Source: Gambelia wislizenii
Lineage: Eukaryota > Chordata > Lepidosauria > Squamata > Crotaphytidae
Assembly (NCBI GenBank): GCA_030847615.1
Contig: JAUMIR010000012.1
Location: 3,155,501-3,219,500, forward strand
Direction of reading: 5' to 3'
DNA length: 64,000 nt
The number at the start of each line of letters is the position of its first letter. Position 1 is the first letter of the stretch. The position numbers and the translations under genes were made by a program. Shown one piece after another: positions 12,401 through 24,400 of this stretch. The notes beneath the pieces were generated by a model that made no database searches, was not told where the DNA came from, and saw nothing but the letters and a program-made list of their open reading frames with translations.

Positions 12401-15400
12401 GGACTCCCTTTAAATATCTGTTGTTGCTGCAGACCTTCAAGACTCCACTCAAGATTTTTATAAATTTTAGAATCAGATTTAGGAGATTAGAAATAGCTTT
12501 TAATATATCCATTATAATCTTTTAATTTAGAGCCAACTCCAAATGTCCAAGATATAAAACAACAACAATAATAATAATGCCTGATGATGATGATGATAAT
12601 AATACACTTGCACCATCCATTCAACCTTCCCTCAGAGGCACTGGAGGGGGAGAGAAGATTTTCCCCCTTCTTCTTCCTGTAAGTTTGTGGCTGGAGTGGA
12701 TTGAATGGCAATGCACAGGCCAAGCCAGCCAGCCTTTGCCTTGGCTCCTGTCATGTGGCTACTCTACCACAGGGAGAAGGTGGGCCAAGCAGCCTTCAAG
12801 CCTTCATGGACCCCCTGTGAGGACATTGTGGCCCCCTGGGGGTCCCTGGACCACAGATTAAGAACCACTGCTCAAGACATTTGTGCATGAACACAGGGAA
12901 AAGGACTGTACCAGTTCTTTGGAAACCTGGGCTGTCAGTGAGCAAAGTCTCTGGACACCAAGGTTTAAAATAGTTGCACTTCAGGAGGTCTCAAGCAATA
13001 TTTCCTATACAGAGAAACCTTAGTTAATGCAGTAGATGTGTTCCTAGGCTATTCTTTAACCAAAAAAAAAAAATGGTGCTAGAGGCAGAGATAATATGGA
13101 ATGAATAGGGAGAGTTTCTTACACCACAAAAAGAAGAAGAATTCAATATTCTGCTTGAAGGCTTCTTCCAAAAAGCATCCAGGGATGATTCTTTTTCCAC
13201 TAGCCTCCATTTTTCTTAGGATTTTCCATTTTGGTGCCTGAATTGATAGATCTATGCTTTTTAAAAAAAACATATTGGGGTAGCTGGTGAGGCAGGCTTA
13301 TCTGCTCTCTCCTTTTCTTCATTTTGCTTTTCATGGATGCTCAGTAAATGATTCTTGAGGAAGCTGCTGTTTACCTTGCCTGTTGTAAACAGGCAAACAT
13401 AGCTGCAGAAGAATCAACTAGAGCAGAATCCTGCTCTTTCCTATGCTTTTCATTGCACTGTTTACTGCAGACATGCAGCTGCAACCAAATACTGAAAGTC
13501 TGTCTATCTCTAGCCCACCTTCACCGTTGCCCAAATGTTGAAGCTGCTAAAAAGCTTCCAGCTAGATAGAGGGTGAGGAAGAAAATGGGGCTGGGAGTTG
13601 CTTTATCAGAGGTTTTATGAACTGTGGTATGCATGTACTGTGAGAAATACAAGTACTTCTCTCTTAACCTTGGTTCTGTATTCTTACCACCACCCCGCTT
13701 TCTGTTAGCCCAAAGGATGCCATCCGAGCACTGAAGAAGCGGCTGAATGGAAACAAAAACTACAGAGAAGTGATGCTGGCTTTAACAGTAAGAAGAGTGG
13801 GGGAAACAGTATGATTTAAGGGTCACTGGTTGGAAAATCCTGGTCCCCCAACTTGCTAACCTAAAAGTGAACAAGATGTAGTGACAGTGCTGTCGGCAGT
13901 AACTAGGAAAGTGAAAATTCCTCCATTTCTTGCTTCCTGTTTATTTCACAGGGGCTCAGTATAAGTCAAGTATCATCCAATTCTATTCATAGGTCTGATA
14001 ATTTAAAAAAAATACCTGAAAATATGTATATATTTTTGTACGCTACTGTCTCCGCCAAAGTATTTTTGTATGCAACTGTCCTTAGCATGTACACTTTTGT
14101 ATGTCAGTTTTGAGTCAAGATATGCATTGAAAAATTTAGAGAGATGTGGAAACTCAAAGAAAGAAAAGATGTTCTGATCAACATATTAGGCTAGGTAAGT
14201 GAGAATTAAGATCAGCTTTTGTGGAAAATTTTGGCCAAATGAAATCTCCCCATCCCTTGTGGCAAGGAAATTTGCCAGGTAGCCACTTTGAGGGGTGAAG
14301 GTGAAGTCCAGGAGCATACAGATTTTGGCTGGCCTTGGTGGGCATCCGATTCATACTTTGAGGCCAAAAGATAAGGTCAGTCATGGAATCTCAAAGGGTC
14401 AAGGACCACAAAAACAGCTTTGGGGACTGTGTTTTACCCCACCCTCCAGCTTTGTATTATTGGAGGGGGCAGTTAGTTCCTCTGCCAGCCTCCCAAAAAG
14501 CTGGGGTTGATGACAAGTGACCCAGCTTAAACTACTGGGTCATTTTGTTCCCTTTTCAAAGCTGGCCCTTTAGAGAGACTAGCTGTTTCACCAAGGCAAA
14601 GACAAGTGGGTAATATTCTGTATCAGCTACTTCATTAAGTATACTTAACTAAGTAACCTCTCCCAGCTTGACCCCCACAACAACAGACTGATGAAAACAT
14701 AATTCATCCATGCTCCTGATCACCAGCAGAAAAGACCTCCTTCCCCCTATGGAGCTAACATGTAGTAAAGCAGGTTGTGGTGGAGTTATGATCATAGCAA
14801 TAGTGTTAAAATTATGGCTTAAGTAGTGATGATGATTGCTTAATCACAATTGTGACACTGTTACCACAACCCTAACTCCACACCCCACTCTCAGGCTACT
14901 TTTTGGGCATCATCTGCATGGGGAGAAGGAAGTCCATTCTGCCAGGGATTGGAGTGCAAGTGAATGATATTTCCATCAGATTTGTGTGGGTTGATCCAGG
15001 AGAGGTTACTTAGTTAAGTATGTTGTTGTTGTGTTCAAGTTGTTTCCGACTTATAGGAACCCTAAGACAAACCTATCACGGGGCTTTCTTGGCAAGATTT
15101 GTTCATAGGGAAATTGCCTTTGCCTTCCTCTGAGGCTGAGAGAATATGACTTGCCCAAAGTCACCTGGGGGGGGTGGTTCTGTGGCGAAGCAGGCAATTT
15201 GAACCCTGGTCTCTAGGGTCATAGAATCATAGAATCATAGAATTGCAGAGTTGGAAGAGACCACGAGGGCCATCCAGTCCAACCCCCTGCCACGCAGGAA
15301 ATCTTGATCAAAGCATCCCCGACAGATGGCCATCCAGCCTCTGTTTAAAGACCTCCAACGCTCAAAGCACTACACCACACTGGTTCTCTTAATGAAGTAT

Positions 15401-18400
15401 TAAGTATAACTAAATATACTTAACTAAGTATAGTTAACTTATTAACCTATCCTGGCCTAATGCCCTCAAACCTGATGAAAATGTCATTTACTCGTGCTCT
15501 GATCTTCCTTTAGTATACTTCACTAAGAAGCTGATACAGAATATTGCCTGAGGAGCTTTGTGTTTGCATGTGTGCTTGCCATCTTGGTCTGCTCCAACTG
15601 TAATGTGGCTCTTTCCATGCCTAGGTACTGGAGACATGTGTGAAGAACTGCGGCCATCGCTTCCACGTCCTCGTCGCCAGCCGTGACTTCATTGATGGCG
15701 TCCTTGTGAAAATCATCTCTCCCAAGAACAACCCTCCTACCATTGTCCAGGACAAAGTACTTGCACTCATTCAGGTATGTGCAAAGATAGAATAGAATAG
15801 AATAGAATAGAATCTTTATTACGGTCATAGACCAGCACAGGTAAAAAGGGGATACAGAATAAAGGTAAAAACACAGGATCAAAACAGGCTAAAAGCAGTA
15901 TTTAAAATGTTAGCTCCAGTATAACAAGACTAGGTTGATACTATTCTACTGCTGAGGACATTGTCTGTCGAATTTTAACTGCAGCTGCGCAGAATCTGGC
16001 AACATTATAAGTTGTTCCTGGGTTGGTGTCTGAAACTGTGGAAAGATAATTTTTTTAAAGTGATTTCCTTTCCAAAAGAAAGATGTTTGTGTGGTCTCCT
16101 ACACACACACCAAGTTTCTGTGAGCATTCAATATAATTAATACATTATAGCTTGTTTTTAACTGCAGTCAAGTCGACTTTGACTCATGGCGCCCCTATAA
16201 ATGAGAGACAGTCAAGTCCCCCGTCAGCAACTGCCCTGCTCAGGCCTTGCAGATTTGTGCACTACCTCCCTCTGTGGGATTCCCTTTCCATGATGTTGAA
16301 TCTGTGTGCTCCTGTGAGGCAAGAGGCTATGCTGACGGCAGCAGTGCTGCTGGTAGGGTCTCCCATGTCAGACAGTCTTCTGCTGAGGAGCCAGACTAAA
16401 TGTGCCAAACAGCTACTGGGCAGCAGCAGTTGTTGAGTGGGGTGACACTGGTGGATGATCTCTCGGTGACAACAGCAGTGGCACCATAGCTAACACTTGT
16501 TAGTACTTCAAATCCAGGAAACACATTCAGGGGTAGCTGTGTTGGCCATGCAGCAAAACAAAATCCAGAATCCTTAGCTGTGTGTGAAAATCATGTGAAA
16601 GTCCCATTTGTTTCTTCCAGGCTTGGGCCGACGCATTTAGAAGCAGCCCTGACTTGACTGGGGTGGTGCACATCTATGAAGAGCTCAAAAGAAAAGGCGT
16701 GGAGTTTCCCATGGCGGATCTTGACGCTTTGTCCCCCATCCACACACCACAGAGAGTAAGAGGGCCAGATGGTCTTGTTACAGAAGGCGAAGAACAATAG
16801 CTGATGCTAAGAGGGAGCAGAGCTTGAGAACAATAGGTGGTATTTGTGTACTACAACTCCCAGAGTCCTTCAGCTACTGTGGTCTTGTATGAAATCAGTT
16901 GGAAATCATTGTGTGTTTGTGGGGGTACAATTCAGTGTGGGAAGGTGAGGACACCCCTGGGAGTTGCAGTTAAAGTAGGGGTGGGCAATGTACGGTGTGG
17001 GGCCCACATGCATTCCAGTGCTGTTTGTATGGCCCCCAGCAGCCCCAACACCTTCTAGAGGGTGTGGGTTGCATTTTTGCCATTTTAAGGTCACCCTGGG
17101 CCATTTTAAGCCCAGAAGAGCCCTTCTTATTTTCATTTGGATCACTTCCTGTTGTAAGGAAGATCTCTCCTTTGTATAAAATGGCTCACCTCCCATTTTA
17201 AAAATGCCACCCTCCATCCCTAGAGGGCATTTGAGGGGAACATATGATTTTTATTTTTTATTTTTTTTGGTAGGGGTTGCAGCCCTCCAAGGTCTTCTAG
17301 CTTCTCATAGATGTCCAGATAATTGCCAAGTGTCTGTTTAAATGAAGAAGTCTACCTGCTGGGAGAAGGGGAGCAGAGAGGGAGCCATCCTGGCCTCCCT
17401 GGGAGGGAATTCCATAGTATTGTCATTGTTCTCATCTGTCCATTTGCTGAATCCATTAAGCCCCTTCCACTGTAGCCAAACAGAGAAAAATGAGCTCCAG
17501 AAGTTTAGCATCAAAATCTGGCCAACTGCCTTCTTCCTGCATCCATAGCTCTTCAGTGAGCTGGGCCAGACAGTTTGGAACCAGCCGCCTCAACTCAAAA
17601 GTTTCTCTTAATGGGCATGCCAACTTTAAATACTTTCAGGGTGTGGATTTGCCATATAGATACACTTTGTCTCATTTCTAGAAGTCATGTTTTTCTCCTG
17701 GTTGTGTGCATGTTGTGGCCAGATGGAAGCCATTTTGCTGGGAGAACCAGTTGCAAAGTTCCTTTTGTTTTGATGACAGCTATCATACTTCCCGCTTCCA
17801 ATGTGACCATCACACACAGAGTAACTTTGCCAAACGATGACCTGTTTCTCTGTTGGGTTTTCCAAGAGTTTGATTTCCAAAGCACTCTGCCTCACAACTT
17901 TGAGCGTTCTGGCATTGTGTTCTTTTTCTAGAGTGTTCCTGAGGTCGACCCAGCCGCCAACATGAACAGGTCCCAATCCCATCAGAGGATGAGCTCTGGT
18001 TCTTACTCATCTCCCTCTCCGACCGCTTACTCCGCTCCACAGGCACCGGCTTTGAACGTGGCTGGCCCCATCACTGCAAACACAGAGCAGGTATCTTGCA
18101 TGTGGGGCAGGAGGAGGTTCTTTCATCTGTAGAGGGTCAAAAGCCACACATTTTAAATGGGAGTGTATGCTAAATTTCAAAGCAAGCACATCACTTTTCT
18201 TTTCTTCCCTTTCCCCTTCTCCTGGAGATTGCACGGCTGCGCAGTGAACTAGATGTGGTTCGTGGAAATACAAAAGTGATGTCAGAGATGCTCACAGAAA
18301 TGGTCCCAGGGCAGGAGGATTCATCAGACCTTGAACTGCTGCAGGTAAGTCTGTTAGAACTGAACTTGTCCCTGAGTCTTCTTTCCCTCTTTCTTCGCAG

Positions 18401-21400
18401 ACTTGAAAACTCTTATTTCTCCGTAATTTTACAACCAGGGGTCTTTTGCCACAGGTGACAGCACAGACCTTTTGCCAAAAACTCAACTTTAGCTTTAGGT
18501 CAGGGATGGGCAAAGTTTGGCCCATTGGCTGCATGTGGCCTCTGGGTCATTTTTGTGGCCTTCAAGACCCCCAGGGGTCCAATTTTTTAATAAAAAATAT
18601 TGCTCTCATATGCTCTCTAGGGAGCATGTTGGGCATTTTTGCCACATTTTTGCTTTCTCCCTGGGCCAATTTAGGCCCAGGAGAGATCTTTTCTGAAACA
18701 GGAAGTGAACCAGAAGTAACTTCTGGTTCACTTCCTGTTGTTATTTTTAACAACTCTTCTGGACCTAAAATGGCACCGGGTGCAGGGGGTTGTTAAAAAC
18801 ATGGTGAAAATTGAGGCATTTGGAGATAAGAATTCTTTTGTGGGCGTGGGGGGCATGTGATGCTCCTCCTATTGCATCCCCTTAGCCTTCTACCATTGCC
18901 CATCCCTGCTTTAGATACTGATGGGTGTTGTAATCAAATGGAAAAACTATTTTTCCTGAGCAACGCCGTCACTTCATCACTTCGAATTCCAGGGAGGGAG
19001 GTCCTGCATTTGAATGCTTCTTCATCAGTAAGCCTTCCCTGCATTCAAAAAGCTAGTATGGGCAAGGTTGGGGGAAGGTGACAAGTTTGGCTTGCTTCTC
19101 TCCTTTCTTCACAGAGTAAGATGCTGATGAAAGAGAGACTATGAGCAAGATCATTCACCCATGTTATCCCCGCTACCCAAGTGGTAGTGTCCAGAAAAAG
19201 CATTGTCTTTACATTGATCTGCATAAACGGATTCAAGTAGCCCTTGCTAAATAACTGAGCAACTTCCTCAAGGCCAGTTTCTGGGGATTTGAGCCACTTC
19301 TGAGCTGAGACCAGCTGGTTATTAATTGCTTTCCCCCCTCTGTCCACCTCCCCCACCCCACAATGCCCAGGGCTATTTGCAAAGCACTTGTGTACCTGCT
19401 GCTGTGCAGTCTCTGCCCAGAATTTCAATTTCCAAGAATGCATAATGCACTTCTAATTAGACTAATCAATCAAGTTTTGCATGCATTCCTTGATTGGTGT
19501 CATATACTTTAGGATTCAGAATGCTGTTGGCTGGTTGTGGCCTCATTCTTTGCAGTTCCCCCCCCTCCTCTCATTGCCTGGTCAGGTTGGTCTGGTTTTT
19601 CAGGGTTATGTCATCTGGCCTTGGTTTTAATCTGAGACTTTTCAAGGCTTGAAACTGCACAAGCATTCTCGGATGTTTAAGTGCTGTTCTGTGGTTCTTT
19701 TTCTTTTGAAAAAATCCCTTTTTCATATGCTGAAATACAAAATGGTTAAGAAGCCCTCCTCTCTCCAGACAAGTCCCTGTTCTTAAATGGTGCCCTCAGC
19801 ACCTTGGGGTTCATGTAGAAAAGTAAAACAATCTCTTACACAACAACTGCATAGCTAAGTATGCAAAGCTTGGGAAAAGCTGGAGGGTGGGTGGGTTAGG
19901 TGGGCTGGAACTCCCAGCTTCTGCCAATCAGCATGGCCAGAAGTCATTCTGATTGGGAGTTTTAGCATCCCCCCAAGTAACTTCTCCAGGTTTTGTGTCA
20001 CTCCATCCTTACAAAGCTGAGTGTTCTGTGGTACACTGGGATTATAAACTGATGTTAGACTGATGAAAAGAAAAAGTGCACACTGGTTTGTGTATACAGA
20101 TATGGAGGGGAAAGAATCAGTCAGCTACTGTCAGGAGAAGCCTGGGGAAGCAGATAGTTTGCTGTGGTCTCCTTAGGTACTGAACCCATACCATATTCTG
20201 TTCTGAAAGCACTTCAGAAACTGGAATAGATAGCAGTAGCAACAACATTTATATTTCTATACCACTTATCAGTGCAAAGCACTCCCTGAGTAGTTTACAA
20301 TCTGTTAGCTAATTGCCCCCAACAAGCTGGGTACTCATTTTAACAACCTACGGAAGGATGGAAGGCCCTGTAGGATTGAACTCACAATGTTGTGGCTTCA
20401 GTACTGGCATTTAACCACTGCACCACCAGGGCTCCTCAGAATGGAGTGCCTTGGAGGGTGGTGGACTCTCCATCTTCCAGGTTCTCCAAAGAGAGGTTGG
20501 GTGGGTTTCTTTCAGGAGTGCTTCAGTTCTAGATTCCTGCGTGGCAGGGAACTGGATTAATCGGCCCTAGTTAGTTAGTTGCTGGACTGCAGCTCCCATC
20601 AGTATTGCCGGTGTCAGGGGAATGATAGGAATTGCAGTGTGGTGACATCTGGAGCATCCACATCTTGTCCACCCATTGGGATTCCCTTCTTGCACTTGAG
20701 GCTTCGCACTAAGAGTGGTGTTGTCATTCCTTATATTCTCCCCCAGGAGTTGAACCGCACCTGCCGGGCCATGCAGCAAAGGATTGTGGAGCTCATCTCC
20801 CGGGTATCCAACGAGGAGGTCACGGAAGAGCTGCTCCACGTGAACGATGACTTGAACAACGTCTTCCTCAGATATGAGAGGTGCGCTGCTCTTCTCCACC
20901 AGCGCTCATCTCCTGGGCCTCAGACCATTTCTGCCTCTCACACATTTGTGCTGCCTTTATCTCCCTACCAAGTCTGGCCATTCAGATACTAATGCATTCT
21001 CTGGACTGAGCCGAAGGAAATCTGTTTTGACTGTTTAGTTAGAGCTAGAGTTTGCAAGAAAGGCAATCATTCTGATGTGGTTCTACATCAAGGATGGGCA
21101 ACTCCAGTGGAGCTGGTGCTAGGTCTTTGATCTGTGTCCACCAGGCCTAAAAAGGGGAGATTTTAAAAAGGAAGTAGCAGTATGGTATAGTGGTTTGAGC
21201 ATTGGACTAGGACTCTGAGAGACCAGGATTCAAATCCCTGCTCAGCCAGAGAAACCCACTGGGGTGGCCTCGGGCAAGTCACATTCTCTCAGAGTCAGAG
21301 GAAAGCAATAGCAAACCCTCTCTGAACAAATCATGCTAAGAAACCCCCTTGATAGGCTCGCCTTAGGGTCACCCTAACTCAGAAACAACTTGAAGTCACA

Positions 21401-24400
21401 CAACAACAACAACAACAACAGATGGTCAGTTCCATTTTTTAATGGGGAGGAGCTGGTCTCTTCTAGTTCCAAACGGCTGCTCTTAGAGGCCTTGGGGAGC
21501 CATGTGCAGTCTGAGCGGCATAGTCAGCCCACCTCTGCCCTACTGATATGACATAACATAACAGGAAGGGAGTTGCTTTGCCTAATAGCAGGGTAGGGCG
21601 CTAGCAGTCTGTAGGTAGATCATAAGAGGCTTGGTAGATCATAAGCAGTGATGTGATGGATGTTTTAGCAAGCCTGCAAGTAGTCTAGTTACAGCTAGCA
21701 TGGTGCATTAGCATGTACTGAGGCTCAGGTGAGGCCACAACTGTCTTGGAGGGCTTTTGCTGCTCATCTCTTCAGGGACAGAGCATGTAGGGTCACATCA
21801 TGGGGGAAACAAATTCCAGCATAGCCTGACCCTTGGCCCTTAGCAGAGAGCTGGAGAACCCTCTGGTTAACAACACCCAGTGCCTGTTATTGCTTGTGGC
21901 ACCCTTTGCTATAGGTGGGCCATTCTACAGCAGGGTCGAAGACCTGTGGCTAACTCATGGCCTAGCTGGAAAAAGAATTCCCACCATTGTCTCTGATCAC
22001 ATATCGGAAAAGCAGAGTCCTTGCTTTTGTGCACCAGCTCCTTCCCATTGCACAGTTACAGTGTTTGGATTCCACTATAACTGCCATGCTCCCACCCTAT
22101 TGATTCCTGGGGATTTGCAATTTAGGGAAGGGTACTAGAGAGCTCTAGTGCCTCTCCAAGCTACAATTCCCAGGATTCTATAGGATGCAGCCATGGTTGA
22201 TAAAATGGTGCCAACTTTCTAGAATTAAACATTGTTAACAGGGGTCCCAGTGATGTCAAGAGCTGTCTGAGTGTGCTTCTTCCTTTTCCTGCACAGTTGC
22301 ATGAGAAGGACTGGGAGGTTTGGGGGGTAGGATGGGGAGTGCTGCTTCCAGCCATGTTCTTTGTGCTTTAGAATCACCTTCTCCACACACACACCACCCC
22401 AAACCTGCAAGGTCTTGTGTGAAGACCTTGCTCTTTTATAAAACTGTACCATCTCATTCATTGTGCTCCTTGTTTGCTTGTAGGTTTGAACGGTATAGGT
22501 TGGGACGGTCTGCGCAGAACGCCAGCAATGGGGTAAGTCCTTCTGCAGGGCTTCAGTAGTAGGTCAGGCTTATCCAGTGCATAGCAGAACTGTGGAACTC
22601 ATTGCCACAAGATACAGCGGCACCCTTGTCATCTTGTTTCAGTTTTGGAGCTGTGCAGGGTCAGGCTTGGTTAGTACTTGGGTGGGGAAAAGGAACAGGT
22701 AGGGAGCGGAGAGAATGCAACCCTAGAAAAGCATGGCTGCTGGTCAGAGTTGACAATACTGGGCCAATTGGGACAGAGATATGGCCCATTATAATGTAGC
22801 TTCTTATCTTCCGTACATCAATAAAGAGAGTAAACATACATCAATAAAGAGAGTTCAGCATTTCCCTGTTTCTATTAATGCCTTTGTTGCTTTTCAAAGG
22901 TCTGGAAACAAAGCCTTATATGAGAGTTGGGTATGTTTAGCTTGGAGAAGAGGAGATTGGGAGGTGGTATGATAAAACCATATTGAAATACCTGAAGAGA
23001 TGTCATGTAGAAGATGGAGGGAGCTTCTTTTCTGCTGCTCCAGAAACTAGAACCCGAACCAGTGAATTCAAATTACAAGAAAAGAGATTCCACCTAAATA
23101 ACTTTTTTTACTACAGGTGCTGTCCAAGAGTGAAACAGACTGCCTCTCATCTCTGGAGGTCTTTAAACAAGGGTCAGATGGGCATCTTTCAGGAGTGCTG
23201 CAATAGCATATTCTTGTATATAGCAGGGGGTTGGACTAGATGGCCCTGGTGTCCAAGATTCTGTGTTTAAAAGTTACCTTTCTGAGCAGTCAACTTTGCT
23301 GCTGGTGGAAGGACAACAAGAAAGAGACCAGTCTAGCTTCTTTTGAAAGATGGTTCCATAGCTTGAGGGCTACAGCTTGTGTGAATGCCTGCTTCTACCT
23401 TGTATGTGAACACTTCTGTTATCATGAATGGCCCAACAGGTTCTCAGCGATGTGACCGAAGACAACTTAATAGACCTAGGGCCCGGCTCTCCAGCGGTGG
23501 TCAGTCCCATGGTTGGAAACACAGCCCCAGCATCAACTCTCTCTACTCAGCTTGCTGGACTTGGTGGGTACTGCTTTGTCTTCCGTTTTCTTTTGATGGC
23601 AGGCATTTTGTAAACAGGAATGGCATGACGGTAGTCTACAGTATGGGTTGTTGGAGCGTTTTAAAAATCCATCTAAAAAATAACAAAGGCATAATAAGGA
23701 GTGTTAAACTAAAATTCACAAGCCAGTATGATAGAGGACAAGATTGTCACTCTGACAACCAAACAAAGGCAAGAAGTATAAAAAACAGCAAATATATCAG
23801 AAAAAGAAAGGAGATAAAATCATTGTTGTTGCTGTATGCCTTCAAGCCAGTTCCAGATTATGGCGACCCTAAGGTGAACCTATCACAGGGTTTTCTTGTC
23901 AAGATTTGTTCAGAGGGGATTTGCCATAGCCTTCCTCTGAGGCTGGGAGTGTGTGACTTGCCCAAAGCCACCCAGTAGGTTTCCATGGCTGAGCAGGGAT
24001 TCGAACCCTGGGTTCTAGAATCCTAGTCCACACTCAAACCACTATATCACACTGGCTGTCTGACAAAACCATACATCAACAAAGTGTTTAATTAGGCAAA
24101 GATAAGTTGTTGAATGAAAAGAGATACAAAATAACATCGGCATTTTGATTAACGCTGTCTGTGGGAGGGTACCAAGCACTGTACGAATTAGACTCCATAT
24201 GTAATTGGGTTTGTTCTGTAGCATGAAGTAACAGCTTTTGGCATTTCCATGGGTGTCTTGATGAAGCTCATGAAGCTATGGTCCCATGCTAGTACAGTTC
24301 AAGGTTGCAGCCCACCTCATCCTGAAGGCCTATGTGTTAATATGCACAGGAACAAGGCTCTCCCACCTGTATTCACAACACTGGCCACCAACTGCTTGCC

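Larger units (their letters stand above)
11552..13708. other. Intron 2
   Basis: This intron holds a hAT element with a perfect 8-base duplication (12373-12870), a probable second hAT remnant at about 11838-12110 and AAT/GAT microsatellites near 12566-12603. The remainder, 12880-13700, looks single-copy with nothing recognised. Confidence 0.8.
14611..15545. mobile_element. Inverted-repeat DNA element hosting nested SINE and CR1
   Basis: The outer arms are about 35 bases: AATATTCTGTATCAGCTACT...AAGTATACTT at 14612-14646, mirrored by AGTATACTTCACTAAG...CTGATACAGAATATT at 15512-15544. A second inverted pair lies inside: CTTAACTAAGTAACCTCTCC at about 14644-14663 and GGAGAGGTTACTTAGTTAAG at 14999-15018. 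The superfamily is not recognised. Confidence 0.65.
13788..15624. other. Intron 3
   Basis: 13788-14610 shows no recognised element. 14611-15545 is a palindrome-ended transposon-like unit into which a SINE, and then a CR1, have inserted. Exon 4 begins 80 bases after this unit. Confidence 0.8.
18345..20746. other. Intron 7
   Basis: It contains a hAT element with an internal palindrome (18501-18908), a minus-strand SINE (20229-20436) and a CR1 3' end (20455-20570). 18920-20220 shows no recognised element. Confidence 0.8.

Noticed and set aside
23385..23978. 197-codon frame spanning TOM1L2 exon 10
   Set aside because: It reads exon 10 in the wrong frame and continues into intron and SINE. The correct frame gives the conserved clathrin-box segment.
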